Shown here piece by piece: positions 37,890 through 47,349 of a stretch of DNA of 64,000 nucleotides. Source of the DNA: Nostoc spongiaeforme FACHB-130. Its GTDB lineage: Bacteria; Cyanobacteriota; Cyanobacteriia; Cyanobacteriales; Nostocaceae. Under the pieces are notes generated by a model that saw only the letters and a program-made list of their open reading frames with translations, searched no databases and was not told where the DNA came from. The stretch lies in contig NZ_JACJTB010000011.1 of NCBI RefSeq assembly GCF_014698475.1, forward strand, positions 62,001 to 126,000. Direction: 5' to 3'. The position numbers were made by a program, and so were the translations under genes. Each line of letters begins with the position of its first letter. The stretch's first letter is position 1.

Positions 37890-39347
37890 ATGACTAAAGT
37901 TAATTCTTTGTTATGTTCCTTCGTAGCGTCTGCTGCACTTCTAGGACAAACATTTTCTAGTGCATTAGCAGTTACTCCCATTAACATTACAGTTAGATCA
38001 GGAGCAAGACAAACATTTCAAGGATTAGGATTTAGCTCAACAGTTAATGGTAGTAATGGATATGGAAAGCTCACACAATCACAAAAAAATACACTGCAAA
38101 AATTAGTGTGTAATGATGCCAAATTCAAGATTGTCAGGCTATGGTTCCAAGCTAATAAATACTCACCCCAACCGGGTATTGAAAATATGCCTGTGTTCGT
38201 AAATCCTTATGTTAAATCAGGATTTATTGCTGATGCCTTAGCCAATGGATGTACCACATTGCTGTTAGCACCTGATTTCCTCCCACCTTATATGAAGTCT
38301 GAGGATAGTACATATATAAAAGACGCTGAAATATTCAACTATGCTGCGCTTTTAGCCAACTTCATATATCGAATGAAGCAAGAATATGGAGTAAAAATTC
38401 ACGCTACAGGCATATTAAACGAACCTAATGATAATCCCATCAAATTCAAAGATTCTCAATGGCCTGTGATGATTACAGCACTACGCCAAGAATTAGATAA
38501 CCGTAATTTGAAAGATGTTAAAATAGTTACGCCAGAGTTGGCAAATGCTGATAGTATAGCTGTTCGCATCATCAAAGCTATCAAAAATAACCCCGAAGCT
38601 TGGAAAGCACTAGCGGCAATTTCCACCCATTCTTACAACATGGCCGCAGCACCCTGGATAAGCTCTCTACTTGAAGGAACAGATAAAGAATATTGGATGA
38701 CAGAAGCGGGTACTAATGGCCCAGAAGAACTCGGAGATGCACTTAAAGCTGCGTCTGCGGCTTCTCGCTTCCTCAATGATATGAACAATCGGGTAACTCA
38801 CTGGATTTGGTTTATTGGACATGCACCATCCCACACCGAAGATAACTCGACAAGGTTAATTCCTTACTCTATTAGCCCGTTTAAATATCAATTTTTCCAG
38901 AAATATCATTACTTCAAACAACTAACCCGTACCTTTGATACAGGAGCTGTATTCCGAAAAAGCTATAGTTCACTAGAAAAAGATATGACCTGGAGTTCTG
39001 GCAAAAAGCCTCGAATTACAGTAGCTAGTGCGAAAAACCCTGATGGTTCTTGGGGAATCGGAATCAGTAATTACACTTCTGACAAATTTTTCTATGCTCT
39101 TCCGGCTGGCTTGGGTTATCCCGAAGGTACATTGGTCAGCGATGCCCAATCTGGTCGTGCAGCAGAAACGTTTGCTGTCACAGTATTTATCGAAGAACTG
39201 GCCCAAGCTGGCGACATCAAGATGAAAATATATCGTTCCAACAGCAATGTTAATAATGTCTATATAGGCTCTGCTTTGATGCGGAAAGGAACAGTGACTA
39301 TTCCCAAAGTAGACAGTTTGGATCTCATCACTCTCCGCAGTCAGTGA
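37890..39347 (+). CDS. Secreted GH30-like glycoside hydrolase
   Basis: I start at ATG 37890 (MTKVNSLLCSFVASAALLG); the frame extends to a TTG at 37869. The 485-residue protein has a signal peptide cut near ALAVT. The barrel shows the clan GH-A features of GH30-type enzymes: QTFQGLGFSSTVNG at the first strand, the acid/base Glu in GILNEPND, and the nucleophile Glu in YWMTEAGTNG. A beta domain closes the C-terminus. It probably cleaves beta-linked glycans outside the cell, perhaps the polysaccharide made by the adjacent locus. Family number is inferred. Confidence 0.8.
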   Translation: MTKVNSLLCSFVASAALLGQTFSSALAVTPINITVRSGARQTFQGLGFSSTVNGSNGYGKLTQSQKNTLQKLVCNDAKFKIVRLWFQANKYSPQPGIENMPVFVNPYVKSGFIADALANGCTTLLLAPDFLPPYMKSEDSTYIKDAEIFNYAALLANFIYRMKQEYGVKIHATGILNEPNDNPIKFKDSQWPVMITALRQELDNRNLKDVKIVTPELANADSIAVRIIKAIKNNPEAWKALAAISTHSYNMAAAPWISSLLEGTDKEYWMTEAGTNGPEELGDALKAASAASRFLNDMNNRVTHWIWFIGHAPSHTEDNSTRLIPYSISPFKYQFFQKYHYFKQLTRTFDTGAVFRKSYSSLEKDMTWSSGKKPRITVASAKNPDGSWGIGISNYTSDKFFYALPAGLGYPEGTLVSDAQSGRAAETFAVTVFIEELAQAGDIKMKIYRSNSNVNNVYIGSALMRKGTVTIPKVDSLDLITLRSQ

Positions 39348-39441
39348 ATGACACAATAGGATTTGTTATCCTCAACAACTAAGTCATTCAATCACTCATA
39401 TGCTTTTCAGTAGTGAAATATCATTTAAATTATCAAATTTT

Positions 39442-39471
39442 TAGCTAGAGTAAATTCTAGCTATTTTTTTT
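39442..39471 (+). terminator. Rho-independent terminator after the glycosidase gene
   Basis: Perfect stem TAGCTAGA (39442-39449) / TCTAGCTA (39456-39463), six-base loop GTAAAT, tail of eight T. It separates the glycosidase gene from the nucleotidyltransferase gene. Confidence 0.88.
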
Positions 39472-39548
39472 CTAGAAATCCTAAATAAAATATAATTAAT
39501 ATACATATTCACATTCGTGGCAGCATAGCATATTAATGCTGAGATAGT

Positions 39549-40763
39549 ATGAACGCGACTTTATTAGAAAATAATCTGACTCATGAACTTGAACTATTAA
39601 TTTGTTGTTCTGTTACTCATATCAACGAAAAAAACTTAATTAGAATCGAAAGCTTATTACAAAAGCCAATTAATTGGGAATATATCCTAGAAATAGCTGC
39701 TTACCACAAAGTTTTACCACTATTATTTATTAATCTAAGTAAATTTAATTCTCAAGCTATTCCTCATAAAATCTTTAGCACGTTACAAAAATATTATTAT
39801 CTTAATACACAGCATAGCCTATTAATGGCTAGTAAACTTGTCAATATATTAAATATTTTCACTGAACATAACATTCCTGTTATTCCCTTTAAAGGGCCAA
39901 TTTTAGCTACCATAGCTTACGGTGATATATCGCGCCGATCTTTTGGAGATTTGGATCTGCTTGTGCATCGAGAAGATTTTATTAATACTAAACAAGTTTT
40001 AATCAATCAAGGATTTGAGCCATACGCAGATAGTAATGAACAAGAAGCCGCTTATCTTAAATCTCTCAATAGCCAAGACGAAGAAGCTTATTTACGTTCT
40101 CATTGGGAATTACATTTAATTAATCAAAAAGAGCAAGTTACCTTAGATGTTCACCAAGGAGTTTTATCTAAAAAATTCTCCCTACCGTACAGTTCAGAGT
40201 GGATATGGAATGACACAATAACAATAAATTTTGCTGGTAAACAAATACTCAGCTTTTCTGCGGAAAACCTGATCATTATTCTCTGTTCCCAAGGAAGTAA
40301 GGACTGTTGGTTATTCTTAAATAGAATTTGTGACTTAGCTGAAGTATTACGTACTTATACTGATGTGAATTGGGAAAAAACTTGGCAGTTGGGTATTGAG
40401 TTAAAAATGACAAGAATGCTGCTGTTAGGACTTTCCCTTGCTCATCATATCTTAGATACTCCACTCCCAGAAATGATTTTACAAAAAATAGAAAGTAACA
40501 CATCAGTCAAGCATCTCACTTCTGAAATTATTATCCAACTAACTCGCCCTGTTGCTGATGTTGCCACACAAAGTCAATTAAAATCTGCACTTTTTCATCT
40601 AAAATTGATAGAACAACCTTGGGATAAAATATTGTATTGCTATGAACATCTAATTGTCCCCACGATCGCAGACAAAAGTTTTGTGTCTTTACCTAAATAT
40701 TTATCATTTTTTTACTATTTTATTCGACCATTCAGGATGATTTTTAATATGAATAAAAAATAA
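39549..40763 (+). CDS. Nucleotidyltransferase-fold protein (PF14907-like)
   Basis: A 404-residue protein. Residues about 85-200 have IPVIPFKGPILATIAYGDIS followed by SFGDLDLLVH, the G-x-DxD-type metal-binding signature of the uncharacterised nucleotidyltransferase family often found in polysaccharide or peptide gene clusters. No signal or membrane segment. It runs convergently with the long minus-strand polysaccharide locus, ending 17 bases from its last gene. Which substrate it modifies is unknown. Confidence 0.78.
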   Translation: MNATLLENNLTHELELLICCSVTHINEKNLIRIESLLQKPINWEYILEIAAYHKVLPLLFINLSKFNSQAIPHKIFSTLQKYYYLNTQHSLLMASKLVNILNIFTEHNIPVIPFKGPILATIAYGDISRRSFGDLDLLVHREDFINTKQVLINQGFEPYADSNEQEAAYLKSLNSQDEEAYLRSHWELHLINQKEQVTLDVHQGVLSKKFSLPYSSEWIWNDTITINFAGKQILSFSAENLIIILCSQGSKDCWLFLNRICDLAEVLRTYTDVNWEKTWQLGIELKMTRMLLLGLSLAHHILDTPLPEMILQKIESNTSVKHLTSEIIIQLTRPVADVATQSQLKSALFHLKLIEQPWDKILYCYEHLIVPTIADKSFVSLPKYLSFFYYFIRPFRMIFNMNKK

Positions 40764-40780
40764 ATAATTTTCAAAGTCAC

Positions 40781-41962
40781 TTATATTTTAATAAAGTTAT
40801 GATAAATAGACATTAATTGCTGATAGTTCGCTTCTGAAGAGTATTTGTATTCACAAATTAACCTAGCATTATTGCCATAATTTATCATTAATTCAGAATG
40901 GTTAATAGCCCATTTTATTTTAGCTGCTAAATCTTCTGAATTCCCAGCTTCAAAGTATAATCCGCTCACATGATCTTGAACAATTTCAGCCATACTCCCT
41001 AACTGAGAAGCGATCACAGGTAAACTAGCTGCAAACGCTTCAATTATAGTTAGTGGAAAACCTTCATACCAAATTGAAGGAAAAACTAAAAATTTAGCTT
41101 TCTGCATTAATTCCATCACTACTAATTTATCTTGATGTCCCAAAAATTCAACTATATTTGCATAGCCTGCTGTTTGAACTTTTTTCTGCAAAACTTGACG
41201 CAGTGGGCCATCACCGACAATTTTTAATGGTGTAGATATATGATTTTTGATATAAGCATCAATCAGAACAGAAACTCCTTTTTCTTCTGATAGTCTGCCA
41301 ACAAATAGTAAGTAATTATCGCGTTGAATATTTGACTCTAAACTATTTGACTGAAAAACGAAATTTGGTTTAATATAAATTTTTTCTGCTGGAAGTCCAG
41401 CTTGAATCATTTTTTCTTTTTGAAATTGAGTCAAAACAATATAAGCATTTACTTTTTTATGCCAAGTACCTGTTAATCTATGCCATGTAGTCATTGCTGC
41501 AACCACAGAACTTTGAAGATGAGAGTTACGATAACAGCCATGTATCACACTAGACCAAGGTATTAATCTACCAATACAATCTTCACAGATTTTTCCCTCT
41601 CGAAATGGCATTGCTTTAGGACAAGCTAGGCGATAATTATGCAGTGTTTGAATGACAGGTACTCCAGCAGCATAGCAAGCATCATATACAGCAGGTGATA
41701 GTAACGGAAAAAAATTATGTACATGAACTATATCAGGAGAAAAACGTATTATCTCTGCTTGAACTAATTGTTTAGATGGAAGCGAATATATTGCGCCTCC
41801 TGCTGCTGCTAATGTATCCCAAACATTTACTATATTCAGGTTGTTTTCTTCCAGTAGAATCACATCATGTCCATTAGCCTCTAATAAACTTTTTTCAATC
41901 TGAACTACTTTATCTTCACCACCGGTTAATCGATAGCGATTGTGTAAGATTAACAGCTTCAT
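40781..41962 (-). CDS. Glycosyltransferase family 4 (module B', second copy)
   Basis: A 393-residue GT-B fold GT4 enzyme. N-terminal GGEDKVVQIEKSLLEANGHD and the acceptor-side HVHNFFPLLSP; C-terminal donor half has LLFVGRLSEEKGVSVLIDAY and the E-x7-E-like segment SIWYEGFPLTIIEAFA. Also carries a CEDC motif (KICEDCIGR) shared with its paralogue at 44820-45998, possibly metal-binding. Last gene of the minus-strand locus. It adds a sugar to the growing repeat unit on the cytoplasmic side; sugar and linkage unknown. Confidence 0.87.
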   Translation of the reverse strand: MKLLILHNRYRLTGGEDKVVQIEKSLLEANGHDVILLEENNLNIVNVWDTLAAAGGAIYSLPSKQLVQAEIIRFSPDIVHVHNFFPLLSPAVYDACYAAGVPVIQTLHNYRLACPKAMPFREGKICEDCIGRLIPWSSVIHGCYRNSHLQSSVVAAMTTWHRLTGTWHKKVNAYIVLTQFQKEKMIQAGLPAEKIYIKPNFVFQSNSLESNIQRDNYLLFVGRLSEEKGVSVLIDAYIKNHISTPLKIVGDGPLRQVLQKKVQTAGYANIVEFLGHQDKLVVMELMQKAKFLVFPSIWYEGFPLTIIEAFAASLPVIASQLGSMAEIVQDHVSGLYFEAGNSEDLAAKIKWAINHSELMINYGNNARLICEYKYSSEANYQQLMSIYHNFIKI

Positions 41963-42096
41963 GCTTTTTTATGAACTGGCGGATACGAACTAATACTATT
42001 AAGTTAAAGAGTCAGAGTTTTGGGGACGAAGTATACACTAGTAAATATCTATTTGAACTTTATTTTTGTATGAGTATTCTATAAAACAAGCAGACG

Positions 42097-43350
42097 TTAG
42101 GAAAAACTAGCAAATTTTTCCTGTACACAAATTTCTCTATAAAATTGAGCAAAAAATAATCCTTTAAATTCCCAACTAAACACATCTCTAACTCTCCTTT
42201 GGCCAGCCTCGCCCATCTTTGATCTCAATTTTGCATCTGTAACCAAACACATCATTGCTTGAGCAATGTCTTTGACAGCTTGTTCTGGTGTATTTGCTGG
42301 AATTTTAAAACCAGTTGCTTCAGTGACCTGAACGGCTGGCCCTCCTAAATTTAAGCAAATTACTGGTAAACCTAGCGACATCGCTTCTAAACAGACTAAT
42401 CCCCCAGAGTCATGCAAACTTGGGTGAACTAGTACATGAGAGTCTTTTATTTTACTTAAGGTTTGCTCACGAGACAAACTACCCCAAAATTTGACTCGTT
42501 TTTCAATACCTAGTTCTTGGGTGAGCTTTTCCAAGTTTTTTCGCTCAGATCCTTCGCCAACAACCCAATACTCAGAATTAGATATATTTGCTTTGGCAAA
42601 TGCTAATAATCCTAAATGAAATCCTTTCCAATGCAATAATCTACCCACGCTGATAAACTTGACAATAGATTGATGGAATGAAGATATTTCTGGATAATTA
42701 ACTAATTCTTCTTGAGATATACCAAGCTGAGAATATACTTGAACATTTTTTGCCCCTAAACATCGTAACTTTTTAGCTGTATCTTCAGTTGTAGCCCAAG
42801 CTAAAACACTTCGTCGTGCTGTTAAGCGGACAAAAGGATCATACTCTCCTATTAAGCAAGCTGTGTTTCTCAAAAACTCATATATTTTGCTTTGAAAATT
42901 TAAACTTGACCAAAAATCTTTGGGAGTTAATTCTCCTCCACCCACAGGCCCCCAGATAAAAGGAATTGGTAACAAACAAAGAAAAGACGGACTATTATAT
43001 TTGACGTAAGTGACATGATGCACAATATCAAAGCAGATTTTCTGATGGAGCTTTCTGCTAACCAAGTAAGCTGTAATTTGCCATAAATAGTAGTGAAGAT
43101 AGACCCACTTTTGGGTTAATTTTCCTTTCTGGCTCCAATCTATCTTCAAACCAAAAGGATCTAAATAAATAAATTGGAGATTAGATGGTGGCTTGCGTGC
43201 TAATTCTGCTTCAATAGCAAAGCGGTGACAGTTAGAAGTTAAAACCCAAACTTGATGATATTTGCTCATTTGTTGAGCAAAATTCCAACCTACACCTGGT
43301 TCAGAACCTTGGCCTGGTTCACAAGCGTATGCAGAAATCAGAATTTTCAT
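42097..43350 (-). CDS. Glycosyltransferase family 4 (module A', second copy)
   Basis: A 417-residue GT4 protein with ISAYACEPGQGSEPGVGWNF at the start, FIWGPVGGGELTPKDFW in the acceptor half and ISVGRLLHWKGFHLGLLAFA then HPSLHDSGGLVCLEAMSLGL in the donor half. Clearly paralogous to 46053-47327 over its whole length. It lies next to module B' with a 134-base gap. Cytoplasmic or membrane-peripheral; donor and acceptor unknown. Confidence 0.87.
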   Translation of the reverse strand: MKILISAYACEPGQGSEPGVGWNFAQQMSKYHQVWVLTSNCHRFAIEAELARKPPSNLQFIYLDPFGLKIDWSQKGKLTQKWVYLHYYLWQITAYLVSRKLHQKICFDIVHHVTYVKYNSPSFLCLLPIPFIWGPVGGGELTPKDFWSSLNFQSKIYEFLRNTACLIGEYDPFVRLTARRSVLAWATTEDTAKKLRCLGAKNVQVYSQLGISQEELVNYPEISSFHQSIVKFISVGRLLHWKGFHLGLLAFAKANISNSEYWVVGEGSERKNLEKLTQELGIEKRVKFWGSLSREQTLSKIKDSHVLVHPSLHDSGGLVCLEAMSLGLPVICLNLGGPAVQVTEATGFKIPANTPEQAVKDIAQAMMCLVTDAKLRSKMGEAGQRRVRDVFSWEFKGLFFAQFYREICVQEKFASFS

Positions 43351-43373
43351 AATTATTAGTTTGTATAGAATAT

Positions 43374-44678
43374 TTATTCAGATTCTGCATCAAAAATTTG
43401 GGGATAACGTTTGTAAATTTGTATTCCAGCTAAACCGATACCATACATTGTCCATAACCAAATACCACCTGTGGGGCCTTCAATGATTACTTCAAATGAT
43501 GTAACAGTCATACTGGCTACCCAATAAGTAAGTAAAGTTAAAAAGATACCAGACCATTTTGTCTGTCCTTTTTTTCTGCACTGTAAATATTTTGATAATA
43601 TACTTGCAGCCCAACCTAATTGAATTATTAGCCAAAGAACAAAACCAGGAACGCCAGTACGAGAAAGCACTGTAATATGACCATTATGTGGACTACGTAC
43701 AGCACCATTACCTAAAGGATCAAAACCCGTACCAGCTCCCAAGTTAAAACCAAATCCTCGACCAGTCCAAAAATAATCTGACAAAGTACTTTTGATGAGA
43801 TAAGTCCACCATTCTAATCGATACTCTTTTGAACCTTGTCTTTCATTATTATCAACGAAAATGCTTAATACTTTATCAAGTAATGGTTCAAAAATACCTG
43901 GATTGACAATGAAAGCTAGTAAAATAATCAAAATTATAATAGTCACTATGCGCCAAATTTTACTACTTTTATAATTAGCGATTCCAAGCACAAAAAAAGC
44001 ATTCAAAAAAGCTAGTGTTCCTGAACGATTAGAATTTAGAGCTACTACACCTAAGTTGACAAAAAACATTAAAGTAAATAATAATGGTTGAAAATCTAGT
44101 AAACTAGATCCAACAAAAAAAGCAGTAATCCCCGATAAATGAGTCATTGTATCTGCTGGTTTAAGGGATATAATTCTAGCCCCAGCACCAGGTAAACTAG
44201 GTAATGGTATTGTTTTAGATATCAACCAGAGAAATGGTACAAGAATAATAAAAATTCTACAAAATCGCTCATACTGAGTAAGCATAAACAAAAATCTCTG
44301 AGGCTTACTAATTAGTAAAGTGGCAACTATCAGGGCAAAAAATATGTAGTACCATAATGCTGCATCACGTACTGCATCTAAGCCATATATGGAAAAGTAC
44401 GGAATGGTATTAAGGCAACACCACACCATAAATATGATTAAAAACCAAGCTTGGGGAAGTTTGAGCAGTTTTGGAATTGATTTGTTGATGCTTAAAGCAA
44501 ACAATCCAAAAATAAGCGTAACTTCCCCGATATAAGCAGGAGGTACACCGAAGTAAGAAAATCCTCGCCCACACAGAGCATATCCCAACAGCACCCAACT
44601 ATACCAGTTGAGGAATTTATCGGCTATGGAAGATTTTTCTGTCTCATTTTTAAGATAAACACTTGTTTTATCGAGCAT
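43374..44678 (-). CDS. O-antigen ligase/polymerase family protein (Wzy-like)
   Basis: A 434-residue membrane protein with about eleven hydrophobic helices and a large periplasmic loop. The loop and following helix show the Wzy_C pattern (TGRGFGFNLGAGTGF; VRSPHNGHITVLSRTGVPGF), including the conserved HN/HNGH segment. It probably polymerises lipid-linked repeat units, or ligates them, at the periplasmic side. It sits between the two copies of the glycosyltransferase module. Whether polymerase or ligase cannot be separated by sequence alone. Confidence 0.83.
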   Translation of the reverse strand: MLDKTSVYLKNETEKSSIADKFLNWYSWVLLGYALCGRGFSYFGVPPAYIGEVTLIFGLFALSINKSIPKLLKLPQAWFLIIFMVWCCLNTIPYFSIYGLDAVRDAALWYYIFFALIVATLLISKPQRFLFMLTQYERFCRIFIILVPFLWLISKTIPLPSLPGAGARIISLKPADTMTHLSGITAFFVGSSLLDFQPLLFTLMFFVNLGVVALNSNRSGTLAFLNAFFVLGIANYKSSKIWRIVTIIILIILLAFIVNPGIFEPLLDKVLSIFVDNNERQGSKEYRLEWWTYLIKSTLSDYFWTGRGFGFNLGAGTGFDPLGNGAVRSPHNGHITVLSRTGVPGFVLWLIIQLGWAASILSKYLQCRKKGQTKWSGIFLTLLTYWVASMTVTSFEVIIEGPTGGIWLWTMYGIGLAGIQIYKRYPQIFDAESE

Positions 44679-44819
44679 AAGCTAATTGATATATTATTAG
44701 TTTGTCTTAGAAATTAAAAGTATTCAAATATAAATTTGAAGGAAAATTTATTGTTAAAAGCAATGTAGATATTTTTATATAGAATGAAAATAAGGGTAAC
44801 TTTTTTATAAATGAATTAA

Positions 44820-45998
44820 TCAAATTTTTAATAAGCTACGATGAGTAGCTAATTCATAAATTGCCATCATTCGGTTATAGTTCTGTTGCGCTGTATATTT
44901 AGATTCAAATTCATGTCTAGCTTCTTGACGCATTTGAGCTAGTTTTTCTTGATTTGTAACTGCCCACTGCACCTTAGTTGCTAAATCTTCGGGGTTTCCT
45001 GGTGAGAACAGCAATCCAGTACGGCCAGAGTCTACCAATTCTGCGATCGCTCCAATATTAGCAGCAATTACTGGCGTACCTTTCGCAAAAGCCTCAACCG
45101 CGACTCGACCAAAAGTTTCATACCACTTGGAAGGAAACACTAAAAACATAGCTTCTCCCATCAATTTATGTACTTCAGACATTGGTCTACGTCCGAGCCA
45201 TTCTACGTTGGGTAATCTTTTGACTAATTCCACCACTTTCTCTGCCAGAGGCCCTTCCCCTATAATCTTTAAAGGAACTTTCCCTTCTAAATAGTTCCAA
45301 GCCGCTAGTAAAGTATCTAATCCTTTTTCGGAAGATAATCTGCCCACAAAAAGCGCATAACCACCAGAACCATCTCCCACACCAGGATCAGGATGCACAA
45401 AGTTAGGCTTAACGACAATTTTTTCGGACGGGAAACCTCCGGTAATAAATTTTTGTCGAGCAAACTCAGTTAAAGCAATGTACACATCTACCATTTCCAG
45501 CCAAGTATTCATAGCGCGATGAGCTGTTAACATAGTTGCTACTGCGATCGTTGCTGGGCGGTTGTCCCGATAGCAACCATACCAAACGCCAGGATAGGGA
45601 ATAAACTTCCCCATACAATCTTCGCAGACGATGCCATCCCGAAAAAATAAGCCATTGGGACACAATAGGCGATAATTACGCAAAGTTTGCACAACAGGTA
45701 CTCCTTCTGACTTAGCCGCATAGTGAACAGAAGGAGAAATTAAGGGGAAAAAATTTTGAATATGAACAATGTCACATTTTGAATGCTGAAGTTTTTGTTT
45801 GACTATGTTGTAAGATTCTTGAGACCAAATAGAGCGCAACGCCATCGGTACCGCACCAATAGATCCCACTCGGTCATTATGTTCTTGATAAACATCAACT
45901 TCATGACCCATTTCCCGTAAGAGTTTTTCTTCAGCCTCACGAGATTCATCTTCGCCGCCACGAATTTGATAATTGTTATGAATGCTTAGAATGTGCAT
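44820..45998 (-). CDS. Glycosyltransferase family 4 (module B, first copy)
   Basis: A 392-residue GT4 protein: IHNNYQIRGGEDESREAEEK, VHIQNFFPLISPSVHYAAKS, a CEDC-type motif (GIVCEDCMGKFIPY), donor half ALFVGRLSSEKGLDTLLAAW and FPSKWYETFGRVAVEAFAKG. Paralogue of 40781-41962 along its entire length. Acts in repeat-unit assembly; specificity unknown. Confidence 0.87.
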   Translation of the reverse strand: MHILSIHNNYQIRGGEDESREAEEKLLREMGHEVDVYQEHNDRVGSIGAVPMALRSIWSQESYNIVKQKLQHSKCDIVHIQNFFPLISPSVHYAAKSEGVPVVQTLRNYRLLCPNGLFFRDGIVCEDCMGKFIPYPGVWYGCYRDNRPATIAVATMLTAHRAMNTWLEMVDVYIALTEFARQKFITGGFPSEKIVVKPNFVHPDPGVGDGSGGYALFVGRLSSEKGLDTLLAAWNYLEGKVPLKIIGEGPLAEKVVELVKRLPNVEWLGRRPMSEVHKLMGEAMFLVFPSKWYETFGRVAVEAFAKGTPVIAANIGAIAELVDSGRTGLLFSPGNPEDLATKVQWAVTNQEKLAQMRQEARHEFESKYTAQQNYNRMMAIYELATHRSLLKI

Positions 45999-46052
45999 TG
46001 AGGAAATTTTGAATGGGATAATGATTAATTAAATAACCTGAGCGTTATTTTC

Positions 46053-47327
46053 TTAGGTCTGAATTACACTTTGTGATAATAGAGACTGTTGGCAAGTCAA
46101 AATATCTTCATAAAGTGCCACTAAAGAATTTGCTTTAATTTCCCAGTTGTATAACTCACTCACCCGCTTTTGACCGGCTTGTCCCATCTTGGCTCTGAGT
46201 TCTGGATCTTTAGCTAGACAAATTATTGCCTCTGCCATACCTTTAACCGCATCATCAGGATTATTACCAGAAATTTTAAAACCAGTTTGCTCCGTAATCT
46301 GAAAAGCTGGCCCTCCTAAATTCAAACATATTACAGGTCTACTGGCTGCCATTGCTTCTATGCAAACCGTAGGTGAAAAATCATGCAAACTAGGATGAAT
46401 TAAAGCACAAGATTCTCCCAATATACGTAGTGCTTCTTCACGAGGCCGACTTCCTAAAAATTTGACCTTTTCAGCAATTCCTAGTTGTTTAGCTAAAGCT
46501 TCTAATCTTTGACGTTCCGGGCCTTCGCCAATAATCCAGTATTCCCCATTTTCTAAGTTAGCTGTTGCAAAGGCACGTAAACCAAGATGAAATCCTTTCC
46601 AATGCAGTAAACGTCCCATACTGATAAATCTTATAGGAGCTTGGAATTGCGAAACATTATATTGCTCGAATTGAGCTATATCTTGCTGATTAACACCTGT
46701 TTGTCCCAATATCTTCTCAATACGTTTTACACCTAATGCACTTACACAATCGGCTGTTTCTGATGTGCAAACTATTGCTACAGCACTTCTTTTAGCAGTC
46801 ATTTTCACAAAAGGGTCGCGTTCACCTATCCAACGGCTGACTTCCCGCAAACTTTCGTAAGCTTTGCCACTCCAATGAAAATCACGCCAGAATTTCTTGG
46901 GTGCTACTTCACCGCCTCCCAATGGCCCCCAAACAAACGGTATAGGCAGTAATGATAAAAAGCTAGGAAAACAATATCGACCGTAGGTAACATGATGTAC
47001 CAAATTAAAATTAATTTGCTGATGTAGTTTTCTGGCTTGGAAATATGCACCTATTTGCCAAAAATAGTAGTGAAAATACAGGGCTGTTTGTCCTCGGTTC
47101 CACCATCTAGCCCAAGCAGGTAAGTCATGATACACAAACTTTAACCCTGGAACTGGCATTCTTGATAGTTCAGCTTCAATGCTGGGTTGATTATCTTGAC
47201 GTGTAATTACCCATACAGCCTCACATTTGTGAGCTAGTTCTTGAACCATATTCCAACCAACTCCTGGTTCAGACCCCATCTTTGGTCTACAAGCATAGGC
47301 AGAAACTAAAATTTTCATATTTTTCAT
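46053..47327 (-). CDS. Glycosyltransferase family 4 (module A, first copy)
   Basis: A 424-residue GT4 protein beginning MKNMKILVSAYACRPKMGSE; ATG at residue 4 is an alternative start. It shares with 42097-43350 the segments GSEPGVGWN, FVWGPLGGGEVAPKKFW, FISMGRLLHWKGFHLGLRAF and CLNLGGPAFQ. In the donor half HPSLHDFSPTVCIEAMAASR replaces the usual Gly-containing version. It precedes module B by about 54 bases in transcription order. Confidence 0.87.
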   Translation of the reverse strand: MKNMKILVSAYACRPKMGSEPGVGWNMVQELAHKCEAVWVITRQDNQPSIEAELSRMPVPGLKFVYHDLPAWARWWNRGQTALYFHYYFWQIGAYFQARKLHQQINFNLVHHVTYGRYCFPSFLSLLPIPFVWGPLGGGEVAPKKFWRDFHWSGKAYESLREVSRWIGERDPFVKMTAKRSAVAIVCTSETADCVSALGVKRIEKILGQTGVNQQDIAQFEQYNVSQFQAPIRFISMGRLLHWKGFHLGLRAFATANLENGEYWIIGEGPERQRLEALAKQLGIAEKVKFLGSRPREEALRILGESCALIHPSLHDFSPTVCIEAMAASRPVICLNLGGPAFQITEQTGFKISGNNPDDAVKGMAEAIICLAKDPELRAKMGQAGQKRVSELYNWEIKANSLVALYEDILTCQQSLLSQSVIQT

Positions 47328-47349
47328 TTCTTAAAATATTTATGCAGGC

